Below are positions 11,245 through 18,794 of a stretch of DNA of 54,767 nucleotides, piece by piece. The notes beneath the pieces are model-generated. The model was not told the origin of the DNA. It searched no databases and was given only the letters and a program-made list of their open reading frames with translations. The position numbers were made by a program, and so were the translations under genes. Numbering within the stretch: position 1 is the first letter of the stretch; each line of letters begins with the position of its first letter. The DNA is taken from NCBI GenBank assembly GCA_964630925.1, contig CAZVZK010000066.1, positions 1-54,767 on the forward strand, read 5' to 3'. This DNA comes from RGDT01 sp964630925 (GTDB lineage: Bacteria > Planctomycetota > Planctomycetia > Gemmatales > Gemmataceae).

Positions 11245-11463
11245 ATGCCCACGGCGGAGCTGGAAATGGATAGCCTGAGTCTGCTGTTACGCCGGCACCC
11301 CGTCGGCCCCCTCCGCCGTTTGAGCGTCGAGGAGGCCGGCAACGAGGTCGTGCTGACGGGCACCCTCGCGAGCTTCTACCACAAGCAGCTCGCCCAGGAG
11401 GCGCTGCTGCCGCACCTCGGGGGCCGGCGGCTCCTCAACCGCGTCGAGGTCATCCGGGCCTGA
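11245..11463 (+). CDS. BON-domain-like small protein
   Basis: This 72-residue protein is made mainly of one BON-type alpha/beta unit: 'LRRLSVEEAGNEVVLTGTL.SFYHKQLAQEALL...RRLLNRVEV'. BON domains bind membranes or ligands and often occur in periplasmic or osmotic-stress proteins. This one has no signal peptide, so it is probably cytoplasmic. ATG 11245 is preceded by GGAG (11234-11237) at suitable spacing, which favours it over ATG 11227. The gene is divergent from the epimerase gene and is followed by a 14-bp hairpin. Confidence 0.75.
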   Translation: MPTAELEMDSLSLLLRRHPVGPLRRLSVEEAGNEVVLTGTLASFYHKQLAQEALLPHLGGRRLLNRVEVIRA

Positions 11464-11486
11464 ACATCGCCCTCTGGAACAACGTC

Positions 11487-11517
11487 GGCCCCGCGCGTCC
11501 GGGGGACGCGCGGGGCC
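11487..11517. terminator. Perfect 14-bp hairpin between convergent genes
   Basis: GGCCCCGCGCGTCC (11487-11500) and its exact complement (11504-11517) are separated by GGG. It lies between the stops of two convergent genes (11463 and 11538). No T-tract follows on either strand, so it may act as a bidirectional transcription barrier or a 3'-end stabiliser. Confidence 0.6.
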
Positions 11518-11537
11518 GTCGCGCGTCCGGCGGGGCG

Positions 11538-12590
11538 TCAGAACTTCCCGAGCGCCTTGTTGATCTCCTTCATGTACACGTTGGTGTAGATGGAGTAGAT
11601 GCAGAAGATGATGAAGGCGGCGACGCCCAGCCAGATGACCCAGCCGACGAGGCGCGTCAGCCAGGTGAGGCGCAGCCGGGCCTCCTCCTCGTACTCCTCG
11701 CCCTGATGGCGGAGGGTCTCCGGGAGGCGTCCGCTCTCCTCGCCCACCGTGACGCCGCTGATGAACTTCTGCGGGAACAGGTTCGCCTTCTGGAACGACT
11801 CGCTGATCGAGTTGCCCTTGCGGAGCGACGACTCGACCTCCGGCAGGGCCGCGATGTAGGCCGGGTTGCTCGTCGCCAGGAAGGACAGGCGGATGGTCTT
11901 GAGGACGGACAGGCTGGTGTCGAGCATGAGGCGGGCGGCGAGGCACAGGCGCGAGATGGCCGCCGACTGCAGCCAGGAGCCCAGGCCGGGTATGGCCAGC
12001 AGGGCACGCTCGACGAAGGCGAACCTGCCGAAGAGGCGCTTCAGGCCGAGGTAGCCGAGCAAGATGGCGAGGAGGCCGCCCGACACCACGCACAGGAAGG
12101 TGAGGGCGCCGCCGGCGCCGACGAGGCCCATGCCGAGCGGGTCGAGGCGTTCCTGGCCGCGCTGCATGGGGATGATGCCGAGGACGTATATGAGGAGGGT
12201 GACGATCAGGACGGCGGCGGTGAGCTGGAAGATGGGGGGCGCGATCTGCTCGTTGAACTCCTGGCGCAGCTTCTGCTGGAACTTGTAGTAGCGTTCCAGC
12301 TCGAGCAGCACCTCGGGGAGGTTGCCGGACGCCTCGCCCACGGTGGCCAGGGAGACGAACAGCGGCGGCAGGGTGTCACCCTGCTTCTGCATGGCCTCCT
12401 CCAGCGACCACCCCGCCTTGAGCTCCTTGGCGATGGCCGCGGCCACGGGCTGGACGCGCGGGGTGCCGTCGCGGGCCAGCATCTCCATCACGTCGCGGAG
12501 CATCAGGCCGCTGGACAGGGCGAAGCGCATCGCCCGGCACATCTCGACGAGGTCCTGCATGTCGAGGCCGGTCCGGAAGAAAGAGTACAT
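11538..12590 (-). CDS. Type II secretion/type IV pilus inner-membrane protein, GspF/PilC family
   Basis: This 350-residue polytopic membrane protein has two copies of the GspF cytoplasmic domain. Copy 1 is residues 1-110, with 'GLMLRDVMEMLARDGTP' and 'LP.LFVSLATVGEASGNLPEVLLELERYYKFQQKLR'; copy 2 is about 210-320, with 'GNSISESFQKANLFPQKFISGVTVGEESGRLPETL'. The 'VGE.SG.LPE.L' box appears in both, as is typical of the family. Transmembrane segments lie after copy 1, before copy 2 and at the C-terminus. The protein is the inner-membrane platform on which the GspE-type ATPase acts. ATG 12590 gives the usual short N-terminus. It follows the ATPase gene by 29 bp. Confidence 0.92.
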   Translation of the reverse strand: MYSFFRTGLDMQDLVEMCRAMRFALSSGLMLRDVMEMLARDGTPRVQPVAAAIAKELKAGWSLEEAMQKQGDTLPPLFVSLATVGEASGNLPEVLLELERYYKFQQKLRQEFNEQIAPPIFQLTAAVLIVTLLIYVLGIIPMQRGQERLDPLGMGLVGAGGALTFLCVVSGGLLAILLGYLGLKRLFGRFAFVERALLAIPGLGSWLQSAAISRLCLAARLMLDTSLSVLKTIRLSFLATSNPAYIAALPEVESSLRKGNSISESFQKANLFPQKFISGVTVGEESGRLPETLRHQGEEYEEEARLRLTWLTRLVGWVIWLGVAAFIIFCIYSIYTNVYMKEINKALGKF

Positions 12591-12619
12591 GAGTCGCGCC
12601 TCCGCATGGGTGGGGCCGG

Positions 12620-13921
12620 TCAGCGGGCTGGCCCGGCGGGGGTCTCCAGGTACTCGGCGGGGAGGACGCGCACGACCTCCTCGATGCTGGTCTCGCCGCG
12701 CGCCACCTTGAGCAAGGCGGAGCGGCGGAACTCGACCAGCCCCTCCTCCAGTGCCTTGGCCCGCAGCGCCTGCATGCTGGCACGTTCGTCGATGAGGCGG
12801 CGGACGTCGGGGGTGACGGCCAGCATCTCGAAGACCCCGGTGCGGCCGGCGTAGCCGGTCATCAGGCACTCGGGGCAGCCTCTGGGGCCGAAGAGCTGGC
12901 CGCCCTGCCCCGTCTCCAGCTCGGCGCGGACCTCGTCGAACAGGTGCGAGCTGGGCACCTCGTAGCCCTGGCGGCACGCCTTGCACAATGAACGCAGGAG
13001 GCGCTGCGACATCACCCCCAACAGCGAGTTGGCCATCAGGTGGGCGTTCACGTCGAGGCGCAGCATGGTGTGGATGGCGGCGGTGGCCACGGGGGCGTGC
13101 AGCGTGGTGAGGACCATGTGGCCGCTGACCGCGGCGCGGACGGCGGTGCCGGCCGTCTCGGGGTCGCGGATCTCACCGATCATGATGACGTCGGGGGCCT
13201 GACGGAGGACGCCCCGGAGCAGCTCGTCGAAACCCAGGCCGATGGCGGAGTTGACCTGCGACTGCCGGATGCCCTTGAGCGAGTACTCGATGGGGTCCTC
13301 GATGGCGCTGATCTTGCGGTCGCCGGTGTTGACGTGGTTGAGGCAGGCGTACAGGGTGGTGCTCTTGCCGGCCTCGGTGGGGCCGGTGACGAGGAGCAGG
13401 CCGCTGGGCGAGGCGAGGTAGCGGGCCAGATGGCCTTGCAGCGCCGGCGAGAGGCCGAGCTGGTCGAGGGAGAGGAGGCGGTGGGCCTGGTCGAGGATGC
13501 GCAGGGTGCAGTCCTCGCCGTACAGCGTGGGGATGGTGTTGATGCGCAGGTCGAGGCGTCCGCCGGCCTTGGCGGTGTACAGCCAGCGTCCGTCGAGCGG
13601 CCGGCGGCGTTCGGAGATGTTCATGTCCGCCTGCGTCTTGACGAAGGAGATGCAGCGGCGGCCCACGTCGGCGGGGAGGGTGCCGATCTGGCGGATGATG
13701 CCGAGGTGGCGGGCGGCGACCTCGACCTCGCGCTCGTTGGAGTTGAAGAAGAGGTCGCTGGCACGCATGCGGGCGGCGAACTCGATCAGCTCGGGGACGG
13801 CCCTCTCGGGCTCCTTGCCGGCCAGGTCCAGGCGGAAGGCGTCGCCGGACGGGGCGGGCGGGGCCGCGTGGGCTCTGTGGGCGTTCGCGATGGCGGTGGC
13901 CAAGGGTGGCTCCTCTTTCAA
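12620..13921 (-). CDS. Type II/IV secretion system ATPase, GspE/PilB family
   Basis: This 433-residue hexameric secretion ATPase has Walker A GPTEAGKST at 180-188, the Asp box 'IEDPIEY', Walker B 'DVIMIGEIRDPETA', the His box 'GHMVLTTLHAP' and a C-terminal zinc motif made of CKAC and CPEC. The classical Walker A is GPTGSGKST; here Glu-Ala replaces Gly-Ser, but Lys and Ser/Thr remain. The N-terminal domain is short compared with GspE or PilB (usually 500-570 residues), so N1E-type targeting to a GspL/PilM partner may differ. It is cytoplasmic and drives assembly of pilin-like subunits through the GspF-like protein next to it. Confidence 0.92.
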   Translation of the reverse strand: MKEEPPLATAIANAHRAHAAPPAPSGDAFRLDLAGKEPERAVPELIEFAARMRASDLFFNSNEREVEVAARHLGIIRQIGTLPADVGRRCISFVKTQADMNISERRRPLDGRWLYTAKAGGRLDLRINTIPTLYGEDCTLRILDQAHRLLSLDQLGLSPALQGHLARYLASPSGLLLVTGPTEAGKSTTLYACLNHVNTGDRKISAIEDPIEYSLKGIRQSQVNSAIGLGFDELLRGVLRQAPDVIMIGEIRDPETAGTAVRAAVSGHMVLTTLHAPVATAAIHTMLRLDVNAHLMANSLLGVMSQRLLRSLCKACRQGYEVPSSHLFDEVRAELETGQGGQLFGPRGCPECLMTGYAGRTGVFEMLAVTPDVRRLIDERASMQALRAKALEEGLVEFRRSALLKVARGETSIEEVVRVLPAEYLETPAGPAR

Positions 13922-13930
13922 TCTCGCGGA

Positions 13931-14311
13931 TCAGCGGCCCGGCGCGGGCCCGTTGACGCTCGGGGCGGCGCCGCGCGCCAGCTCGGTGGCCCGCGCCTCC
14001 CCGGAGGCGAGGAGGAGCTGGGGGGCGACGCAGGCGAATTTCAGCACGTCCATGACCTGCGGCATCACCCCGTGAAGGACCAGGCGCCCGCCGTCCTGGG
14101 AGAAGCGGCGGTTCACGCCCAGGAGCCAGCCGATCCCGCTGGTCGTCACCGTCGGGGCGCCGGCCACATCCAGCAAGACCTTGTGCGTGTAGCACCGCGG
14201 CCCGAGCAACGCCTCCAGCGCGTCGCCGCCGTCGGCCTCCCCCGCGAGGGTGCCCTCGCAGCGGACGCGGATGAGGTCGTCGTGTTGCAGCGGCAGCAGC
14301 GTCAGTTTCAT
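13931..14311 (-). CDS. STAS-domain protein (anti-sigma-factor-antagonist-like)
   Basis: This 126-residue protein has one STAS fold: 'IRVRCEGTLAGE', 'HKVLLDVAGAPTVTTSGIGWLLGVNRRFSQDGGRLVLHGVMPQVMDVLKF'. The position where SpoIIAA-type proteins carry a phosphorylatable Ser is TTSGIGWL, so Ser is present. Such proteins switch partner proteins by phosphorylation. The gene ends 9 bp before the GspE-type ATPase and shares its strand, so it probably regulates or is co-expressed with the secretion cluster. The C-terminal 25 residues are Ala/Gly/Pro-rich and probably disordered. Confidence 0.85.
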   Translation of the reverse strand: MKLTLLPLQHDDLIRVRCEGTLAGEADGGDALEALLGPRCYTHKVLLDVAGAPTVTTSGIGWLLGVNRRFSQDGGRLVLHGVMPQVMDVLKFACVAPQLLLASGEARATELARGAAPSVNGPAPGR

Positions 14312-14442
14312 GGCTCGCTCGGGCCTGGCGGTGCGTGCCGGCTGAGGCGCGGCCCGCGGGTGCCACGGATGAGCGTAGGGAGCGGCGTCCGGCTGTCGGA
14401 GTCAACTCCGCGAATGTTCGGTGTCGGGACGGTGAAGGCCGC

Positions 14443-16635
14443 TCACCCCTTCGGGCCGCGCTTCAACCCCTCCAGGTAGCGCTTCAATTGCGCGACCTTC
14501 TCCAGGTCGATGCCGTCCGGCTTGTTCTTCAGGAGCCAGTCGGCGTCCTCGCCGGCGCCGCTCAGGTCGCCCGACTGGAGGCGTAGGCCGGCACGCATCG
14601 CCCGCGCGTCGCCGTTCGTGGCGTCGATGGCCACCTGGGCGTCGGCGTAGCGGGCCAGGGCCGGCAGGTCGCGCTCGCTTCGCGCCACGGTCATCAGGTT
14701 GGAGACAAGCCGCGTCAGCAGCTCCTTCGGCGTGACCGCCCGCAGATCCTCCGCGTCGAGGTCGCGCCCCGAGCGCTCCTTCACGATGCGGGCGGCGTCC
14801 TCCCGGCTCATCCGCTTGCCGCCCTCGAACACGTCGATGAGCTGGGGAGGTCCCTTCGCGGGTCGGTGGCGGACGACGAAGTGGCCCGGCAGGCCGACGC
14901 CCTCGATCCGCAGGCCGACGTGCCGGGCGACCTCGATGTACAGCAGCGACAGGGTGATCGGCAGGCCCTCGCGGTCATCGATCACCTCGCTGATGTAGCT
15001 GTTGCTGCGGTTGTAGTAGTCGCCCCTGCTGCCGTGGAAGCCGCGCTCGCGGAAAAGGAAGCGGTCCAGGGCGGCCAGTTTGTCGGCCTCCGTCGCCTTC
15101 TCGGGGAGCGACGCCTTGAGCTTGCGGCCCAGGCGGGCCACCTCGGCGCGGTAGCCCTCCACGTCCACCTCGTCATTATCGAGGCGGGCGACGAGGAGGG
15201 CGGCGTGGATCATGTCGATCCGCTCCTCGGCGCACACGGCGGCGAGGCGGGTGAGGACCTCGCGCTGGTGCAGGGCGGTGGCCAGCTTGCGGAGCTGCTC
15301 CGCCTGGCGCTCCAGCTCGCGGGCGCGTTCGCGGAGGGCGGCGAGGGTGCCGGGCTTGCCGGGGGGCATCTTGCGCAGGCTGTCGGCGCTCAGGCCGGCG
15401 GCCAGGGACTTGTCGGCCAGCGCGAGGAGGCCCGGTGGGGCGTCGGCCTTCGGCAGCTCCTTCGCGACGGCGAACTGCTTGAATTCGGCGGCGGTGTCGC
15501 GGAACTTGGCGAGGCCGACCTTGCCGGTGGTGAAGGCGTCGTCCTCCAAGTCGTAGACCTGCTCGCCGTTGACCCAACAGCGTAGACGGCCCTCTTCGAG
15601 GCGGACGCGCAGGGTGTTCCACTCGCCGGGGCGGTACGCCGCGGCCTCCTTGTCGCCGAGCACCTTCCATGAGTAGACGTCGGCGCCGTTGAACCGCACG
15701 AGACGCAGCTTGCCGCCGGAGGGGTAGAAGCCATAATGGCGGTCCTTGCCGTCGGCGTGGAAGGCGAGGCCGGCGGCGCCCTTCTCGTCGTCGAGCTTCA
15801 CGGTGACCGTGGCCTCGAAAGGCAGGGCGGGGGTGGGGCGCTTCGAGAGGCAGAGGGCGCGGCCGCCGAAGCCCGCGCCAACGCCGTCCACCAGGATGCG
15901 TCCGGCACGCTGGCGCCAGTTGGCGCCGCCGAGGAGGGACCACTCGTCGGGGTCGAGGACGCCGATGGTCTGCCAGGCGCGCATGGGCACGGGGGAGGGC
16001 CTGGCGAGGAGGGGGCGGAGGGCGTCCACGGGCATGGCGAAGCCGAGGTTGTCGGTGACGAGGGACTTGATGGTCATCACGCCGACGACGCGGCCGCGGC
16101 GGTCGAGGAGCGGCCCGCCGGAGTTGCCCGGCTCGATGGGGATGGCGACCTGGACCATTTGACGGCCCAGCACCTCGCGGCGGCCCGAGACGACGCCCGC
16201 CACCACGCTGTACTTGAGGCCGCGGGGGTTGCCGAGCGCGACGACGGCCTGGCCGTCGCGGAGGCGCGCGGCGTCCCCGAGGGGGAGGCAGGGGAGGTTG
16301 TTCGCCTTGATGCGGATGAGGGCGAGGTCGTTCTTACGGTCGAAGGCATGGACCTCGGTCACGTCGTGGCGGGAGCCGTCGGGCATCTCGACGGAGATGG
16401 CGCGGCCCTCACCGATGACGTGCTGGTTGGTGGCGATGAGGCCGTCGGGGGAGATGACGAAGCCGGTGCCGAGGCCCTCGGACTTGGCGCGCCCGGAGAC
16501 GTGGACGACCACGACGGCGGGGCGGGCGATGGCGGCGAGCTCCTCGACGGAGAGGTCGGCGTCGGCGACGGCGCGGGGAGGCGCGGCGGCCCAGGCGGCG
16601 GGCGCGAGGAGGAGGGTGAGGATGGCGAGACGCAT
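14443..16635 (-). CDS. HtrA-like trypsin-fold protease fused to a SirB1/transglutaminase-like domain
   Basis: This 730-residue exported protein has a signal peptide (residues 1-18). A Deg/HtrA-type serine protease domain follows (about 28-220) with a complete triad: His in 'NQHVIG', Asp in 'NDLALIRI', Ser in 'PGNSGGPLL'. Residues 225-390 form a concanavalin-like or DUF1080-like beta-sandwich ('AGLAFHADGKDRHYGFY', 'GEWNTLRVRLEEGRLRCWVNGE'). A charged helical linker leads to a SirB1-type domain (about 500-730) with 'NSYISEVIDDREGLPITLSLLYIEVARHVGL', 'VGLPGHFVV', and TPR-like helices. SirB1 domains are transglutaminase-related; the usual catalytic Cys is not apparent here. No PDZ domain is seen. 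The combination suggests an envelope protein-quality or glycan-associated protease. Confidence 0.85.
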   Translation of the reverse strand: MRLAILTLLLAPAAWAAAPPRAVADADLSVEELAAIARPAVVVVHVSGRAKSEGLGTGFVISPDGLIATNQHVIGEGRAISVEMPDGSRHDVTEVHAFDRKNDLALIRIKANNLPCLPLGDAARLRDGQAVVALGNPRGLKYSVVAGVVSGRREVLGRQMVQVAIPIEPGNSGGPLLDRRGRVVGVMTIKSLVTDNLGFAMPVDALRPLLARPSPVPMRAWQTIGVLDPDEWSLLGGANWRQRAGRILVDGVGAGFGGRALCLSKRPTPALPFEATVTVKLDDEKGAAGLAFHADGKDRHYGFYPSGGKLRLVRFNGADVYSWKVLGDKEAAAYRPGEWNTLRVRLEEGRLRCWVNGEQVYDLEDDAFTTGKVGLAKFRDTAAEFKQFAVAKELPKADAPPGLLALADKSLAAGLSADSLRKMPPGKPGTLAALRERARELERQAEQLRKLATALHQREVLTRLAAVCAEERIDMIHAALLVARLDNDEVDVEGYRAEVARLGRKLKASLPEKATEADKLAALDRFLFRERGFHGSRGDYYNRSNSYISEVIDDREGLPITLSLLYIEVARHVGLRIEGVGLPGHFVVRHRPAKGPPQLIDVFEGGKRMSREDAARIVKERSGRDLDAEDLRAVTPKELLTRLVSNLMTVARSERDLPALARYADAQVAIDATNGDARAMRAGLRLQSGDLSGAGEDADWLLKNKPDGIDLEKVAQLKRYLEGLKRGPKG

Positions 16636-16770
16636 GATGGCGGCTCCGGATGGGGGCGGCGTGTGGCGGGTTGTGGTGTTGTAGCGGCGGGGGCAGAAGG
16701 GGGAATGGCAGTCAGCGGGGGCGTTCGATGCACCCGCGGATGAGGCGGGTTCAACGTGAGGAGCCCCGGC

Positions 16771-17862
16771 TCAGAACAGGCGCCCCTGCCGCGGCCCGTC
16801 CGCCACCAGGCGCGCCAGCCGACGCTGCGGCGAGCTCACCGGGTACGCCTCCAGCTCCGCCGGCGCCACCCATCGCCCCTCGGTGTACGCCCCCGCCTCG
16901 AACTCCCCCGACCGCCACTCCGCCTCGACGCACTCCAGGGTGATGGCGAACCGCGTCACCGTGTGCCGGATGGTCGCCAGCCCCTGGCACGGCCCGATCC
17001 CCACGCCGGCGATGCGCCGCGCCGCCTCCTCCACGCCCTCGCCCCCGCCACGCTCGCCGCGCGGCACCTCCCACATGTTCGCCCACCGCCCCGTCGCCGG
17101 CCGCCGCACCAGCAGCACACGCCCGCCACGCCGCACCACCACGGCCACCTCGTTCACCGGCGTCGGCCGCGCGCGGGCCGCCCGCGGGGGGATCTCCTCC
17201 TGCCGCCCCTGGCGGTACGCCTCGCACCGGGCCGACAGCGGGCACCCGGCGCACCGCGGCCCCGCCGGCGTGCAGACGAGCGCGCCCAGCTCCATCAGCG
17301 CCTGGTTGAAGTCCCCGGCGCCCTCCGCCGGCAGCAGCGCCTCCGCCGCGTCCCACAGCCAGCGCCGCGCCGCGCCGCCCTTCGGGTCAACGTCCCGCGC
17401 GAACAGCCGGCTCAGCACACGCTGGCTATTCGCCTCCAGGATCGGCAGCCGCAGGTCGAACGCCTGCGACAGCACCGCGTTGCGCGTGTACTCCCCCATC
17501 CCCGGCACGCCCGCGAGCCCCTCTGCCGTGGACGGGAACGCGCCCCCGTACCGCCCGTAGAGCAGACGGGCCGCCCGCAGCAGGTCGCGCGCCCGCCGGT
17601 AATAGCCGAGGCCCTCCCACAGACGCAACACCTCCGCCTCGTCCGCCGCCGCCAGGGAGGCGAGGTCCGGGAAGCGCCTCAGGAACGCCTCGTACTTCGA
17701 GGCGACGGCGGCGGCCGTGGTCTGCTGGAGCATCACCTCGCTGACCCAGATGCGGTACGGGTCGCGCGAGGCGCGCCACGGCAGACCGCGGCGGTTGGCC
17801 GCGAACCACGCCAGCAGGCGCGGGGCCAGCCAGCGGCGCAGACGTGCGGGCTCGGGTGCCAC
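16771..17862 (-). CDS. mutY: A/G-specific adenine glycosylase MutY
   Basis: This 363-residue DNA repair enzyme removes adenine opposite 8-oxoguanine. Conserved features are 'LPWR...DPYRIWVSEVMLQQT' with catalytic Glu42, 'GLGYYRRARDL', the helix-hairpin-helix 'VPGMGEYTRNAV', the iron-sulfur cluster ligands C197-x6-C204-x2-C207-x5-C213, and a C-terminal NUDIX-like domain that recognises 8-oxoguanine ('GRWANMWEVPRGE'). One oddity: the motif that normally reads '(L/V)DGNV.RVL', whose Asp is catalytic, reads ILEANSQRVL, with Glu143 in the Asp position. The start at 17862 lies 3 bp after the FHA gene stop, so they share a transcript. Confidence 0.95.
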   Translation of the reverse strand: MAPEPARLRRWLAPRLLAWFAANRRGLPWRASRDPYRIWVSEVMLQQTTAAAVASKYEAFLRRFPDLASLAAADEAEVLRLWEGLGYYRRARDLLRAARLLYGRYGGAFPSTAEGLAGVPGMGEYTRNAVLSQAFDLRLPILEANSQRVLSRLFARDVDPKGGAARRWLWDAAEALLPAEGAGDFNQALMELGALVCTPAGPRCAGCPLSARCEAYRQGRQEEIPPRAARARPTPVNEVAVVVRRGGRVLLVRRPATGRWANMWEVPRGERGGGEGVEEAARRIAGVGIGPCQGLATIRHTVTRFAITLECVEAEWRSGEFEAGAYTEGRWVAPAELEAYPVSSPQRRLARLVADGPRQGRLF

Positions 17863-17865
17863 GGC

Positions 17866-18549
17866 TCAGGTGCGCGGGCGGCGCATCATCTTCTCGAGGA
17901 TGCTGGCGGCGGCGGAGCGCGTGTCGGCCTGCTTGGGCGGCTCCTTCTTCTCGGCCGCGGGCGGCCCGCCGGCGGCGGCCACCTCGGGCGGCACACGCAC
18001 GTCGAACACCGTGCTGCCCTCCGGGACGCCGTCCGCGCCCTTCGCGGCGTTGCCGCCGTCGTCGATGTCGAGGAGCATGGCGGCGATGTCGTCGTCGCCG
18101 GTTCCGCCGGAGGGGGCGGGCATGGGCAGGGGGAGGTCCGCCGGGGGGGGGGTCGGGTCGGCCTGCTTGGCGGCGGGCGCGGGCGTCGGCTTCGCGGCCG
18201 TGCCCGCCGGGCGCGTGGCCGGCGCCGGCGTCGGCCTGGCCACCCCCGACCCCATCTCCAGACGGACCGTGAATTCGATGGGGCCGACCTTGAGCAGGTC
18301 GTCGTTGTGCAGCTCGCGCTCGCCCTCGACCGGGTCGTCGTTGACGAACGTCCCGTTGGTCGAGCCGAAGTCGCGGATGAAGACCTTGTCGTCTCGGACG
18401 ATGACGGCGCAGTGGCGCTTGCTGATGAGCGGGCTGGCTGGCCGCAGCTGGCACTGGGGGTCGCGGCCGATGAGGAACTGCGGGGTGGTGATCTGGAGGG
18501 CCTTGCCTTGCTGCTTGCCCGGCGTCATCACGAGCAGACTGAGCTTCAT
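17866..18549 (-). CDS. FHA-domain protein
   Basis: This 227-residue protein has an N-terminal forkhead-associated domain (residues about 20-95): 'FLIGRDPQCQLR', 'ISKRHCAVIVRDDKVFIRDFGSTNGTFVNDDPVEG'. Arg, Ser/Lys/Arg-His and the Asn of 'STNGT' needed for phosphothreonine binding are present. The rest is a Pro/Ala-rich linker followed by an acidic patch (GDDDIAAMLLDIDDGG) and a basic tail. It probably reads out Ser/Thr kinase signalling, which is rich in planctomycetes. I start at ATG 18549 (MKLSLLVM); the start at 18573 adds eight residues unlike the family. It precedes mutY by 3 bp. Confidence 0.88.
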   Translation of the reverse strand: MKLSLLVMTPGKQQGKALQITTPQFLIGRDPQCQLRPASPLISKRHCAVIVRDDKVFIRDFGSTNGTFVNDDPVEGERELHNDDLLKVGPIEFTVRLEMGSGVARPTPAPATRPAGTAAKPTPAPAAKQADPTPPPADLPLPMPAPSGGTGDDDIAAMLLDIDDGGNAAKGADGVPEGSTVFDVRVPPEVAAAGGPPAAEKKEPPKQADTRSAAASILEKMMRRPRT

Positions 18550-18794
18550 AAGTGCGCTGACCTCGCTCTCCACAAGCCGGGGCCTGGGTGCCCCGTCTCG
18601 CGTCCGGTGGCCAGAGAGAAAGCCGTGCCCGGACCCGGCGGAATCCGTCCGCCATCGATACTGACGGTTGCGGGTGGGCGGGGGAGGAATGGTGGGGCTC
18701 CCTGCCGGGAGACGCCCCCTTGACTACTGTAACACCATCGTAGCGGAAGTGAAGCGTTCGCCCATGCGAATCCGTTGAATTCCGGGGGCGCCTC

